Below, one piece after another: positions 1-9,483 of a stretch of 64,000 nucleotides of DNA (within the stretch, counting starts at the first letter, position 1; each line of letters opens with the position of its first letter). Source of the DNA: Planococcus shenhongbingii. GTDB lineage: Bacteria > Bacillota > Bacilli > Bacillales_A > Planococcaceae. Location of the stretch: the NCBI RefSeq assembly GCF_030413635.1, contig NZ_CP129235.1:3100001-3164000 (forward strand). Direction: 5' to 3'. Made by a program: the position numbers and the translations under genes. Under the pieces are notes generated by a model. It saw nothing but the letters and a program-made list of their open reading frames with translations, was not told the origin of the DNA and searched no databases.

Positions 1-188
1 ATCCGTATAGTTCGTTCCCGCTTTATGCGGACGAGGACAAGCCTGCACCGCCATTTCTGGACCGGACGCAGCTGCGGCAATGGCTGCCCGAGCCGTTCGA
101 CCAGACGAATACCGCATACGCCGTGTATTGCCTGAGTTACCGGCAGTCCGCAGAGGAAGATCCACATGCGAAGCTGTTTGATGTTTAA
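1..188 (+). CDS. 3' end of an unrecognised protein (partial)
   Basis: The frame is open from base 3 and stops with TAA at 186-188, so only the last 61 residues are inside the window. The tail is rich in Pro, Asp and Gln and ends in Leu-Phe-Asp-Val; I recognise no motif in it. Codon use is GC-rich, like the housekeeping-type genes further right and unlike the AT-rich polysaccharide genes. A strong hairpin with a T run follows about 50 bases after the stop, which supports a real gene end. The function cannot be judged from this fragment. Confidence 0.7.
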   Translation, partial: PYSSFPLYADEDKPAPPFLDRTQLRQWLPEPFDQTNTAYAVYCLSYRQSAEEDPHAKLFDV

Positions 189-240
189 GGTTTTCAAGGT
201 GTGAAATGGATCCATCGCCGCTTTTCGTGAAAAAATGAAA

Positions 241-282
241 CAGCAACTCCGAGAATCTTATATTCTGGGAGTTGCTGTTTTT
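241..282 (+). terminator. Rho-independent terminator
   Basis: A ten-base arm at 241-250 pairs perfectly with 268-277. A second five-base stem (252-256 with 262-266) continues inside it, and a T run follows at 278-282. An A-rich stretch precedes it, so it may work on both strands. It fits as the terminator of the partial gene ending at 188. Confidence 0.85.
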
Positions 283-708
<426 letters not shown>

Positions 709-730
709 AAGAAATTACTAGAAACTAATA

Positions 731-774
731 AAAACGTCGAATTCGCGGTATACCTGTGAATCCGGCGTTTTACT
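731..774 (+). terminator. Terminator-like hairpin after the SDR remnant
   Basis: The arm 731-748 (starting AAAACGTCG) pairs, with a few G-T or mismatched positions, with 754-770 (ending CGGCGTTTT). It lies about 20 bases after the stop of the dehydrogenase remnant and probably was that gene's terminator. Confidence 0.6.
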
Positions 775-982
775 ATTTTGTCTTTCTGGTAAATCTGCGA
801 AAGCCGCCCCCCGAAACAATTGCAGTTCCCAGGAGCAGTATTTTCTCCATATAATTGTCGTGAATAAGCGGAATCTTTTCGCACACAAAGGAAAGATTTA
901 ATCAATGGAATTCGCATCATTATAAGCTTGCTAAATTATTCATGCAGTAAATTTTGGATTTGTTAAGCATAGAATTACGGTT

Positions 983-2026
983 TTATTTATGCGCAGTAAA
1001 TTTATAATTCTCTTTACCTTCATAACCGAGCGGATTCTGTTGCTGCCATTTCCAAGAATCTCTGCACATTTCTCCGATTCCTCTTTCCGCAACCCATCCT
1101 AGCTCAGTTTTCGCTTTCAATGGATCGGCATAACAGATAGCAATATCTCCCGGTCTTCTATCACTGATTCGATAAGGAATTTGCTGACCGCAGGCATCTT
1201 CAAATGCTGATACTATTTCGAGTACGCTATAACCCGTTCCAGTCCCTAAGTTATAGGCTTCTACACCAGTTGAAGACATCACTTTCTCCAACGCTTTTAA
1301 ATGGCCAAGTGCGAGATCTACGACATGGATATAATCTCGTATACCTGTTCCATCCATTGTTGGGTAATCATTGCCGAACACTTGCAGTTCTTTCAATTTG
1401 CCCACCGCCACTTGTGTGATATAAGGCATCAAGTTGTTCGGAATCCCATTAGGATCTTCGCCGATTGTCCCGCTTTTATGAGCACCGATAGGATTAAAAT
1501 AGCGGAGTAACGCAATACTGAATGAATCGTCTGTTACAAATAAATCTCTTAACATCTCTTCTACCATCAGTTTTGTTCTTCCATAGGGGTTTGTTGCACT
1601 TAATGGGAAATCTTCAGAAATCGGCACCTGTTCAGGAACTCCATATACTGTTGCCGAAGAACTGAACACAAGATTTTTCACGCCATATTCCTTCATGACC
1701 TCACAAAGTATCAACGTACCCGTAACGTTATTATGATAGTAATGGAGTGGCTTTGAAACAGATTCACCAACTGCTTTTAAGCTGGCAAAATGAATGACTG
1801 CCTCAATTTCATTGTTTTCGAATACCTTTTCGACACTTTTTCGCTCCAGCAAATTCGCTTCATAAAACAAAAAATCTTTCCCCGTTAGTTCTTTTACTCT
1901 ATGTAACGATTCTGGTTTACTATTAGAAAAATTATCAAGAACCACAATCTCATATCCGGCATTCAACAATTCCACACAGGTATGGCTGCCGATATAGCCC
2001 GCTCCTCCAGTGATTAATATCGCCAT
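983..2026 (-). CDS. galE: UDP-glucose 4-epimerase
   Basis: GalE interconverts UDP-glucose and UDP-galactose (and often the GlcNAc/GalNAc pair) with bound NAD in the cytoplasm, supplying sugar nucleotides for surface glycans. The 347 residues are the usual length. The NAD motif GGAGYIG is at residues 7-13, the Ser cluster SSSATVYG at 122-129, and the catalytic Tyr148 and Lys152 lie in PYGRTK. The Asn-Pro-x-Gly substrate region around 178-180 is also present. ATG at 2026 is the start. It reads in the same direction as the polysaccharide locus but is separated from it by a transposase remnant and an opposite-strand gene. It probably serves the locus as a peripheral precursor gene. No terminator is obvious after the stop. 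Confidence 0.96.
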   Translation of the reverse strand: MAILITGGAGYIGSHTCVELLNAGYEIVVLDNFSNSKPESLHRVKELTGKDFLFYEANLLERKSVEKVFENNEIEAVIHFASLKAVGESVSKPLHYYHNNVTGTLILCEVMKEYGVKNLVFSSSATVYGVPEQVPISEDFPLSATNPYGRTKLMVEEMLRDLFVTDDSFSIALLRYFNPIGAHKSGTIGEDPNGIPNNLMPYITQVAVGKLKELQVFGNDYPTMDGTGIRDYIHVVDLALGHLKALEKVMSSTGVEAYNLGTGTGYSVLEIVSAFEDACGQQIPYRISDRRPGDIAICYADPLKAKTELGWVAERGIGEMCRDSWKWQQQNPLGYEGKENYKFTAHK

Positions 2027-2237
2027 TTGTACAATGCACTCCCATCTCTCTCTTTTCTTCCATTATACGTTAATTAAGAATCCTGCCATAGAAACTATTT
2101 CTTTTTAGATTTTGTTGAACTCTAATATATCAAATTCCCCAACTTATAAATGTTGAACTGAGGGTCACAGTCTTATTTTCCCAATATTTAACAAACATTT
2201 CTTGTAGTCTAGCTCCTTAAAAGTAGAGTCGGTAAAA

Positions 2238-2957
2238 TTAAGCGGTTTCACTATCTAGGAACGCCTGGTAATACATCTCTGACGACAGATAGCCCAAGCA
2301 TTTTTGCCCTCTTTTTATATTGTAGTACGTGATAAACTTGTGTAGCCCCTCTTGAATCCCTTTCAGGGATGTCAGCTGCGAATGGAACGGAAACTCGGTC
2401 TTCAAGTGCGAGAAAAAGCTTTCAATGACGGCATTGTCCCAACAGTTGGTTTTCCGTGACATAATCGGCTGAAACTACAGCTCCAGCGACAACTTCCGGT
2501 ACGCCTTTGAGGCAAAGACGATGCCTCGGTCTATATGAATCAGAAGACCCTCCAATGACTCCAGCTGTCGATTTTCCATCGCAGTCCGAACCGCTTCTTC
2601 TACAAGAGATGCATTCGGCCGGTCGCTTAGGCGAAAGACCACCACCTGACGGTCGAAGAGATCAAGGATCGCACAGTCGTAGAACTTTTGATTGAAGTAA
2701 GCGAATTCCGTGAGATCCGCCACCCACTTCCTGTTCGGTAGAAGCGCATCAAAATCCCTTTCCAGCCGGTTCGGATAGATTTCCTTCGGCTCTTTTGGCG
2801 CTGAAAACTCCGGAGATTTTTTCATCCGGATTCTGGATTTCAGGTTCATTTCATTCACCAGCCGCGCTACACGCTTATGATTGATCACATAATGGAACTG
2901 CTTCTTCAACATACCCGCAAATGGCGATCTAAATTTACTCATAAGTGGCATATTCAC
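2238..2957 (-). pseudogene. IS3-family (IS150-like) transposase orfB remnant, interrupted by a stop codon
   Basis: The two reading stretches 2957-2475 and 2462-2238 are in one frame, separated by a TAG at 2477-2475. Together they give the integrase core of an IS3-family OrfB. The INHKRV motif of the helical region is at the start, the first Asp lies in WVADLTEF, the second Asp in HIDRG, and the final Glu in ESFFSHLKTE. The N-terminal part and the whole of orfA are missing, so the element is truncated upstream as well as nonsense-mutated. No clear terminal inverted repeats or target duplications could be identified. It marks the boundary between galE and the AT-rich capsule island and is a likely scar of the rearrangement that brought the island in. 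Confidence 0.9.
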
Positions 2958-3115
2958 TATACAATATTCAATTAGTAGGTAAACTTTTTAAAGTAAGATA
3001 AAAGCAATTTAAATCATCTACTTAATTCAACTAAAAATTCCGAATACATTTAACCTTGTTTTAACCTCCTTTCTTTAACATTAGAACTACCAAATAGAAA
3101 AAGGGGTGCTAGTTT

Positions 3116-4009
3116 ATGAAAGGAATTATAGTTACAGGAAAAAGCAAGGATAAATTCAATTCGATTACTAAAGTAATTCCGAAGTCGCTATTACCAATTC
3201 ACGATAAGCCAATGATTTATTATCCTTTATCTATTTTAATGAATGCAGAAATTAAAGAAATTTTAGTAATATGTAACATTTCAGAATTCCCTTATTATTA
3301 CAAGCTTTTAGGTTATGGAGATGATTTAGGTATAAAGATAGAATATATAGAAGATGAAGAACATAATTCGGTTGCTGATGCTTTTATTATCGGAGAAGAT
3401 TTTATTGGAAGCGATGATGTTGCTCTAATACTTGGAGAAACTATTTTTTATGGACATGAATCTTCACTTATTATTCAGCAAAAATCCTCTCCTCAGAAAG
3501 GCGCTACCATTTTTGCTTCTAAAGATAAAAACACAAATCAATTTAATATAACGCAAAACAGTTTCATAAAAAAAATCACTTCAGAAATTGGAAATTCCTA
3601 CGGTTCTCAATCATCTTTTTCAATACCTGATTTATACTTTTATGACAATAGGGTTGTAGAAATTGTAAAAACACTTAAATTGTCACAAAAGGGTATAGTA
3701 GATATCACAGACATTAATAATGAATATTTAAAATTAAATTCACTTAAAATCATGTCTTTAGGAAATGAATTTCTCTCTCTGAATACCAACACTATTGAGT
3801 CATTGGCAGAAGCGACTGCATTTATTAAAACGATTGAAAAAGCACAAGGTAGAAAGATAGGATGCATAGAGGAAATTGCTTTTAACATGAAGTACATTGA
3901 TTTGAATCAATTAACGCTATTAGCGGAACCTCTTTTAAAAAGTGAATATGGCCAGTATTTAATAAATATTGGTGAAAAGGAATTGCAATACTCAAATAAA
4001 CCACTCTAA
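3116..4009 (+). CDS. RmlA/RfbA-like nucleotidyltransferase homologue lacking the catalytic motifs
   Basis: The 297 residues align end to end with glucose-1-phosphate thymidylyltransferase. KPMIYYPLSILM at 31-42, AFIIGEDFIG at 89-98, IFYGH at 110-114, YFYDN at 174-178 and the tail QGRKIGCIEEIAF at 244-256 are all kept. Yet the nucleotide-binding signature GGSGTR near residue 8 has become GKSKDK. The first metal Asp (LGDN) is Glu108, the substrate EEKP motif is gone, and the second metal site (LDTGT) reads LNTNT at 222-226. The frame is intact, with a good ribosome binding site (AAAGGGG at 3100-3106). It is the only plus-strand gene in the island, and no rmlBCD is present. Either it is a pseudoenzyme with a regulatory or binding role, or it is a freshly inactivated gene; I cannot tell which. 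Confidence 0.8.
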   Translation: MKGIIVTGKSKDKFNSITKVIPKSLLPIHDKPMIYYPLSILMNAEIKEILVICNISEFPYYYKLLGYGDDLGIKIEYIEDEEHNSVADAFIIGEDFIGSDDVALILGETIFYGHESSLIIQQKSSPQKGATIFASKDKNTNQFNITQNSFIKKITSEIGNSYGSQSSFSIPDLYFYDNRVVEIVKTLKLSQKGIVDITDINNEYLKLNSLKIMSLGNEFLSLNTNTIESLAEATAFIKTIEKAQGRKIGCIEEIAFNMKYIDLNQLTLLAEPLLKSEYGQYLINIGEKELQYSNKPL

Positions 4010-4051
4010 TTTAGTGTTCTTTTAACCTTACTAATTTAAATAAATAAAAAT

Positions 4052-4086
4052 GTCTTTCAAATCGCTAACTTAGCTTTCTGAAAGAC
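4052..4086. terminator. Bidirectional terminator between convergent genes
   Basis: GTCTTTCA at 4052-4059 pairs with TGAAAGAC at 4079-4086. T-rich sequence follows on the plus strand, and A-rich sequence precedes it, giving T's on the minus strand. It separates the RmlA-like gene from the end of the aminotransferase gene and so would end the long capsule transcript. Confidence 0.75.
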
Positions 4087-4094
4087 GTTTTCTT

Positions 4095-5267
4095 CTAATT
4101 ATTTAACTTTAAAGAAGAAGCAGGTTTTTCTACTCCAAATACTTCTATAACTTTATCGATAACTCGCTGCTGCTGTTCTAGAGTCAGATTAGAACCACTT
4201 GGCAAGCAAATACCTTGTTTAAATAAGCGTTCACTAACTACATTATCATCACTATTGGTGTAAAATGCACTGCCTTTAAATAATGGTTGCAAGTGTAACG
4301 GTTTCCAAACTGGACGAGCTTCGATGTTTACTTTCCCCAGTGCTTCAATTAACTCATAAGGAGTGGTTTTGATTTTCTCTGGATTCAAAGTCAAAGTCGT
4401 GAGCCAGCGATTGCCGTAGGTGTTTTCAAGTTCCGGCATAAAGTCGATGCCTTCTACTCCGCCAAATGCTTCCACATAGCGGTTGAAGACCGCTCTTCTT
4501 GCCTTAACCCGCTCATCTAATACTTCCAATTGAGCACGGCCAACTCCTGCAAGAATATTGCTCAAGCGGTAGTTATACCCCATCATACTATGCTGGTAAT
4601 GTACCGCTGTGTCTCTTGCTTGAGTGGCAAGGAATCTTGCATGTTTCAAGCTTTCCACATCGTTTGAAACAAGCATTCCGCCGCCTGATGTCGTGATGAT
4701 TTTATTGCCGTTGAATGAGAAGACTCCGTACTTCCCAAACGATCCGCTCGGTTTTCCTTTATAATACGCACCGAGCGATTCTGCAGCATCCTCTACAATA
4801 GGAACACCGAACTCATCACATAATGCAATCAGTTCATCCATCATTGCACTTTGTCCGTACAAGTTCACGATAATTACCGCTTTCGGCATTTTGCCATTTT
4901 GCTTCGCGTCCTTCAACGCCTTTTCCAAAGCATTAGGCGACATATTCCAAGTCTTTTCTTCCGAATCAATGAAGACTGGTGTAGCATTCATATAAAGAAT
5001 CGGATTAGCGCTCGCGATAAATGTTAGGGTGGAACAAAATACAACATCGTCTTTTTGAACATCTAATAATTCCAATGCCAAATGAAGAGCTGCCGTACCT
5101 GAGCTTGTGGCTGCAGCATCCTTCAACTGCACATAATCAGCAATCTCACGTTCAAAGCCATCTACATTCGGACCAAGCGGTGCAATCCAGTTCGTATCAA
5201 ATGCATATTCTATATAAGACTGCTCTTTTCCACTCATATGAGGTGAGGATAGAAAAATTCTTTCCAT
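4095..5267 (-). CDS. DegT/DnrJ/EryC1/StrS-family sugar aminotransferase (PglE/EpsN-type)
   Basis: This is a PLP-dependent enzyme. In this setting it probably converts UDP-4-keto-6-deoxy-GlcNAc to the 4-amino-4,6-dideoxy sugar using glutamate. The 390 residues are the normal length. SGTAALHLAL at 56-65 and the cofactor Asp160 in VEDAAESLG are present. The Schiff-base Lys189 lies in SFNGNKIITTSGGG, and the substrate region KPLHLQP is near the C-terminus. The start ATG at 5267 follows AAAGGAAG. It is the last gene of the capsule transcript, and its base composition is closer to the chromosome than that of its AT-rich upstream neighbours. Together with the dehydratase (16328-18160) and acetyltransferase (6656-7300) it completes a UDP-N,N'-diacetylbacillosamine route. 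The exact sugar is inferred from context. Confidence 0.9.
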   Translation of the reverse strand: MERIFLSSPHMSGKEQSYIEYAFDTNWIAPLGPNVDGFEREIADYVQLKDAAATSSGTAALHLALELLDVQKDDVVFCSTLTFIASANPILYMNATPVFIDSEEKTWNMSPNALEKALKDAKQNGKMPKAVIIVNLYGQSAMMDELIALCDEFGVPIVEDAAESLGAYYKGKPSGSFGKYGVFSFNGNKIITTSGGGMLVSNDVESLKHARFLATQARDTAVHYQHSMMGYNYRLSNILAGVGRAQLEVLDERVKARRAVFNRYVEAFGGVEGIDFMPELENTYGNRWLTTLTLNPEKIKTTPYELIEALGKVNIEARPVWKPLHLQPLFKGSAFYTNSDDNVVSERLFKQGICLPSGSNLTLEQQQRVIDKVIEVFGVEKPASSLKLNN

Positions 5268-5342
5268 GATTTATATACTTCCTTTCAGGAGCACTAACAA
5301 TAATTCTCTATTGCTTTTTAAAGAAGTAAAGCAACTCAAAAT

Positions 5343-6602
5343 TTAAGTTAACTCTCTTTTATAATTTTGAATTACGTATGGTCTTTTGCCAGATTTTTTT
5401 GGTGGTATTTCCTGTACATAATGAAAGGTGATTAAGGCATCTCTTCCTAAAAATTTCTTAAAACGATCTTCTATTAGTTTTTCTTCTTTATATCCTTTAA
5501 GTTTAATTATCCTTACAGTGTATTCTTTTTCGCTTTCCTGACTAAACTGATACTGCAAAATATTTTCTATATCCTGCATTGCACCATTTATTGCGAAACC
5601 TGAAACAACATCGCCATCAGTATTGAATATTTCTTCAATTAATCTACCCTCAATTTTATCAAGTACAGGAGATGTCCTTCCGCACTCGCATTGTTTTTCA
5701 CTCATGATACCTAAATCACCTGTATCGTATCTTATTAATGGCATAGCATGGGAAAATAAGTCTGTGACTACAATTCTGCCTAGCTCTCCCGGCAAGGCAG
5801 GAGAATCATTATTTATATTAAGTACTTCAATAATATAATTTACATCGTTTAAATGATGTTTTAACTTTTCTGGACATTCGTTTGCTAATACACCAAATTC
5901 TTGTGTAGAGTATCGACTTAACGCATTAACTTTAAATGCTTTTCTTATAGTTTTTCGATAGCTTTCTGTCAATACCTCTGAAACACAAATTACTCCATCT
6001 AGGTTATACTGTTTCCCTTCACTTATTACATATTTGGCTAATGTAGCTATTGCAGAAGTATAACCAATTAAAACCAAAGGTTTTTCTTCATCTAAAACAC
6101 GTTTTTGAGTATTCAGCCATTTGATATCTAATGTGAAAGGAGCCATAATAATTTCATTCTGCAAAAATAATTTCAGTTTACTTTTAGACTTAGTCATTAA
6201 ATAAGCGTGTTTTTTCCCAACCTTATAATTTGCCCATTCACCATAATATAATATTTCAGCTCGCTGTTTATCTTTCTTTTCAGAAGTTAAATAAAATGTG
6301 AAGGGAGTACCATAAGATCCACTTGTTGTCATCTTATATAATTGTTCTATTTTATATGAATTAGATAAGAAATCATTATAATTCTCTTTAATTACATTCT
6401 TAGAAATAATGGGATACTCATTTAAACTTTGATTTAATGAGTAATTCTCATAGTGCTTCGTGGTGTTTTTTGCGTGAGACAATAATTCATTAAACTTGCT
6501 TACTTGGCTCTTTTTACTGCCAGATTCAAGTTCTTTAATATTTTTCAATATTTTGTTTCCTGATATTTTCTCTTTAAGAATAAACAAGTTTTCTCTTAAC
6601 AT
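5343..6602 (-). CDS. CapK-like adenylate-forming enzyme (phenylacetate-CoA ligase family)
   Basis: The 419-residue cytoplasmic protein belongs to the ANL superfamily branch that includes phenylacetate-CoA ligase, coenzyme F390 synthetase and capsule proteins called CapK. The phosphate-binding loop TSGSYGTPF is at about 93-101. GELGRIVVTDL and RYDTGDLG lie in the C-terminal half, followed by a CxCGRxxPxLxxIxGR segment. Such enzymes adenylate a carboxylic acid. In capsule loci they may activate an acyl or amino-acid decoration, but no role is proven. The ribosome binding site GGGGAG precedes ATG at 6602. It lies between the acetyltransferase and the aminotransferase genes, with gaps of 53 and 75 bases. 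The gene is strongly AT-rich. Confidence 0.85.
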   Translation of the reverse strand: MLRENLFILKEKISGNKILKNIKELESGSKKSQVSKFNELLSHAKNTTKHYENYSLNQSLNEYPIISKNVIKENYNDFLSNSYKIEQLYKMTTSGSYGTPFTFYLTSEKKDKQRAEILYYGEWANYKVGKKHAYLMTKSKSKLKLFLQNEIIMAPFTLDIKWLNTQKRVLDEEKPLVLIGYTSAIATLAKYVISEGKQYNLDGVICVSEVLTESYRKTIRKAFKVNALSRYSTQEFGVLANECPEKLKHHLNDVNYIIEVLNINNDSPALPGELGRIVVTDLFSHAMPLIRYDTGDLGIMSEKQCECGRTSPVLDKIEGRLIEEIFNTDGDVVSGFAINGAMQDIENILQYQFSQESEKEYTVRIIKLKGYKEEKLIEDRFKKFLGRDALITFHYVQEIPPKKSGKRPYVIQNYKRELT

Positions 6603-6655
6603 AGTATCTCCCCATTTATGATAGTACTTCTGCTTTTTTTAAAAATTAGTCTCTA

Positions 6656-7300
6656 TCATTTTATTATCTCTCTAGCTGGTGCACCAACTACTGTCAGATT
6701 GCTCAATACATCACGATTTACCATTGAGCCTGCTCCAACAAAGGCACCTTCGCCAATTGTTACTTCTGCTAATACTGATGCATTAGTGCCAATCTGACTG
6801 TTCATTCCAAGCTTTGAAAAACCTGAAATACTAGCATTCGGATAGATTGATACGTAGTCTTCCACCTGTACATCATGACCAATTGTACAATTGAAGTGAA
6901 CAAGTGTAAAACTACCGATTTTAACTTGCGATGAAAAAGCAGTATTGTCTGAGATAATATTTCCGATTCCAATCTTTACAGATGGGTTAAGATTAACTTC
7001 TGGATGAATGATATTAGGGTATAAGAGATTTGGATTTTCCGCTAACTTATAATGAATCTTTACTTTTGCATGAGGATTTCCAATAGCTATGACTACATTT
7101 GCAACGGTTTTGAGGTTTAAAAGAAATTCTGTATTTCCTACAACAGCAGTCCCATCTACTTCTTTGCCAATAGAATCGTCATTGTCATCAATAAATCCAA
7201 TAAGTTTCCAATTACGATCTCTATTTGAAATTACTTTTATCGTTTCAGCAACTCCTCTACCTAGGCCGCCAGCCCCAAAAATATATGTTGGAATGCTCAA
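6656..7300 (-). CDS. PglD/NeuD-family sugar O/N-acetyltransferase
   Basis: The N-terminal domain carries the nucleotide-sugar loop FGAGGLGRG at 8-16. The C-terminal half is a left-handed parallel beta helix of hexapeptide repeats ending in GAPAREIIK. The catalytic His in this family sits in the IGHD motif, here His142. Length 214 fits PglD. The expected reaction is acetyl-CoA-dependent N-acetylation of UDP-4-amino-4,6-dideoxy-GlcNAc to UDP-N,N'-diacetylbacillosamine. The start is TTG at 7300, only two bases after the stop of the PglC-type gene. Its Shine-Dalgarno AAAGAGG lies in the end of that gene, so translation is probably coupled. PglC-PglD adjacency is seen in many glycan loci. Confidence 0.9.
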   Translation of the reverse strand: MSIPTYIFGAGGLGRGVAETIKVISNRDRNWKLIGFIDDNDDSIGKEVDGTAVVGNTEFLLNLKTVANVVIAIGNPHAKVKIHYKLAENPNLLYPNIIHPEVNLNPSVKIGIGNIISDNTAFSSQVKIGSFTLVHFNCTIGHDVQVEDYVSIYPNASISGFSKLGMNSQIGTNASVLAEVTIGEGAFVGAGSMVNRDVLSNLTVVGAPAREIIK

Positions 7301-7302
7301 TT

Positions 7303-7911
7303 TTATTCATCCTCTTTTCCAGTAAATCTCTTTACCATTTGATTTGAATTTGTATTTACACCATCAGAAGTTAATACTTTTTTAATAGTTAAAAGAATAA
7401 TTTTTACGTCTAACATTAAGGACCAATTATCAACATACCAGACATCATAATAAAATTTCTTGTTCCAACTAATCGCATTCCTTCCATTTACTTGTGCCCA
7501 TCCAGTTAAACCAGGTCTGACATAAAGTCTCCTTTTTTGCTCACTACTGTATAAATCGTTATATTCCATTAAAAGTGGACGAGGTCCTACCAGTGAAATA
7601 TCGCCTTTTAAAATGTTTATTATTTGAGGTAACTCGTCTAAACTATATTTCCTTAGAATATTCCCGAAATTGTCTTTACGTAAATTATTTTCTAAAAGCA
7701 TTCCATATCTATCTTTATTGTTTTTCATAGTACGAAATTTATAAATTTTAAAAGGTCTTCCATCTTTCCCCGCTCTTATTTGAGTAAAAAATATCGGTCT
7801 TCCCATTTTGATTATTATTAATAAACAAATTATTAAGAGTGGTATAAATCCCATAACACTCATAAAAACACTAAAGGTAATGTCAATTCCTCTTTTAATT
7901 TTTTTAGTCAT
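7303..7911 (-). CDS. Initiating sugar-phosphate transferase (PglC/EpsL-type monotopic phosphoglycosyltransferase)
   Basis: This enzyme moves a phospho-sugar, most likely phospho-N,N'-diacetylbacillosamine, onto undecaprenyl phosphate at the inner membrane face, the first step of repeat-unit assembly. One N-terminal hydrophobic re-entrant helix lies at about 11-35. Then come IYKFRTM at 56-62, the catalytic Asp92-Glu93 dyad in SLDELPQ, GDISLVGPRP at 103-112 and PGLTGWAQVNGR. I chose the ATG at 7911 because AAAGAGGG lies seven bases upstream. An in-frame ATG at 7956 has no ribosome binding site. The 202-residue product matches the small, single-domain PglC class and not the large WbaP class. Confidence 0.93.
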   Translation of the reverse strand: MTKKIKRGIDITFSVFMSVMGFIPLLIICLLIIIKMGRPIFFTQIRAGKDGRPFKIYKFRTMKNNKDRYGMLLENNLRKDNFGNILRKYSLDELPQIINILKGDISLVGPRPLLMEYNDLYSSEQKRRLYVRPGLTGWAQVNGRNAISWNKKFYYDVWYVDNWSLMLDVKIILLTIKKVLTSDGVNTNSNQMVKRFTGKEDE

Positions 7912-8011
7912 GAATACCCTCTTTGCTAATAATGTAATTTTTAGAACAGTTAACAAAAAAATAAATATATAATGATAGTTTCAAATTTGTAATGTTTTTA
8001 TTTTTTATACT

Positions 8012-8650
8012 TTAGTTATCATTTTGAATTTCTCTAATGATTTTAAACCATTCAGATTCTTTTTCTGCAAGAGTGCTAATAAGGATTTTATTTTCTGTAT
8101 AGTTTTCCAATAAATTTGATTTCTTTAAATAATTTATTTCTTGTTCGGGGAAACGCTTCTTAATAACTTTGGCCGGATTTCCCACAACTATAGAATAAGG
8201 AGGTACATCTTTTGTTACTACAGATCCTCCCCCAACTATAACTCCATCACCTATATCTAACCCACTTAGAATTATGGCCCCTGCTCCAATCCAAACATCA
8301 TTACCAATTTGTGTTTTAATATTATCTTTATATGTTTTTTTTACTCCGAATATATTACTTTCTGAATAAATAAATGGAGAAGTACTAACAAAATTAGTTG
8401 GATGGTTCGGAAGGCCAATCATACAATTATAACTTATTGAAGTAAATTTTCCGATGTCTGTATCCATTACTATGGAATTATTATTAATATATGAATAATC
8501 ACCTAATTTGACATTTGGTCCAACAATTACATTCTTATTAATCCTTGAGCCTTTTGATAACTCTACCGTCTTGTCAATTGCTTTGGAATTAATATGAGAC
8601 ATCCTAAACTTCATTTTTAAGAACCAGTATTTAATTTCAACCTTTATCAT
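8012..8650 (-). CDS. Hexapeptide-repeat (left-handed beta-helix) acyltransferase
   Basis: About 212 residues with repeated hexapeptide [LIV]GxxxX units from residue 20 onward. The xenobiotic/CatB-like signature [14 protein letters not shown] is followed by [24 protein letters not shown]. These trimeric enzymes transfer acetyl groups from CoA to sugars. This one most likely O-acetylates a residue of the repeat unit. ATG at 8650 starts two bases after the TAG of the upstream glycosyltransferase gene, so expression is coupled. A TTG nine bases earlier is possible but would overlap that gene. About 100 bases with no features separate it from the PglC-type gene. Confidence 0.85.
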   Translation of the reverse strand: MIKVEIKYWFLKMKFRMSHINSKAIDKTVELSKGSRINKNVIVGPNVKLGDYSYINNNSIVMDTDIGKFTSISYNCMIGLPNHPTNFVSTSPFIYSESNIFGVKKTYKDNIKTQIGNDVWIGAGAIILSGLDIGDGVIVGGGSVVTKDVPPYSIVVGNPAKVIKKRFPEQEINYLKKSNLLENYTENKILISTLAEKESEWFKIIREIQNDN

Positions 8651-8651
8651 T

Positions 8652-9428
8652 CTAAGCAACTTTTTTACCCATTGAATACTTTAAATATTTTGCCATATAA
8701 AATAGTTTATATTTAAAACTCGGAGTAATTTTTATCAAAAGTTTATAATAGAGAGTAGCGCCTTTTGGATTCCTGTCAAACAGCGAACTATTCCCAATAT
8801 GTGTTAATCCACCTACTTTATATTCATGTATTTGTAACGACTCATTAACTCCTAAAATTTCATACTTTTGAGACATATTAAAAAGTAATACTCCTTCAGT
8901 CAAAAAATTCTCATTTTGAATTTCAGGGAATCGATATTGCTTTAAAATGTCCATGTCAAACACCCATAATTTATCTCCATTAATTTTTTTATCATAAGTT
9001 AATGCAATAAGATTATAAGTTTTATTGCTCGAAGGGTAAGAATCGCCTATTATTTTTCCGTATTGATCTTCACATAAAAAACATGTTGCCATTAAATTTA
9101 TATTTTTTTCACAATATTCGTTCATTAATTCAATTGCACCTGGTTTTAATAAGTCATCAGAATCTATACAAGTAAAAAATTGGCCACCTGCTTCCTTAAT
9201 TGCTTTATTAAAGGCTCTGTGTTTCCCACCATTTTTTTGATAAAAATAGCTAACTGGAAATGGACTTGTTTTTCTAAAACTCATAATTAATTCTCTCGTA
9301 TTATCTAAAGATCCATCATCCACTATGAGCCATTCAAAATCATATTTCTTCTGATTTAATAAAGAATTATATAGATTAATTAAATCTTTTTCTCTGTTAT
9401 ATGTGGGTGTAAAAATAGTATATTTCAT
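8652..9428 (-). CDS. Family 2 (GT-A) glycosyltransferase
   Basis: The 258 residues begin with the GT2 nucleotide-sugar fold. FTPTYNRE is near residue 6, [12 protein letters not shown] at about 33-44, [11 protein letters not shown] near 67-77, and the metal-binding Asp-x-Asp region CIDSDD at about 87-92. A C-terminal amphipathic segment, rich in Lys and Tyr, probably contacts the membrane. It should add one sugar from an NDP donor to the lipid-linked repeat on the cytoplasmic side. Donor and acceptor cannot be read from sequence. A clear AAAAGGAG site precedes ATG at 9428. The gene is AT-rich and part of the minus-strand capsule operon. Confidence 0.9.
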   Translation of the reverse strand: MKYTIFTPTYNREKDLINLYNSLLNQKKYDFEWLIVDDGSLDNTRELIMSFRKTSPFPVSYFYQKNGGKHRAFNKAIKEAGGQFFTCIDSDDLLKPGAIELMNEYCEKNINLMATCFLCEDQYGKIIGDSYPSSNKTYNLIALTYDKKINGDKLWVFDMDILKQYRFPEIQNENFLTEGVLLFNMSQKYEILGVNESLQIHEYKVGGLTHIGNSSLFDRNPKGATLYYKLLIKITPSFKYKLFYMAKYLKYSMGKKVA

Positions 9429-9483
9429 TCTGGTTACTCCTTTTAAACTAATTTCGATAAATTATTTTAAGCATTTTTTAGTA

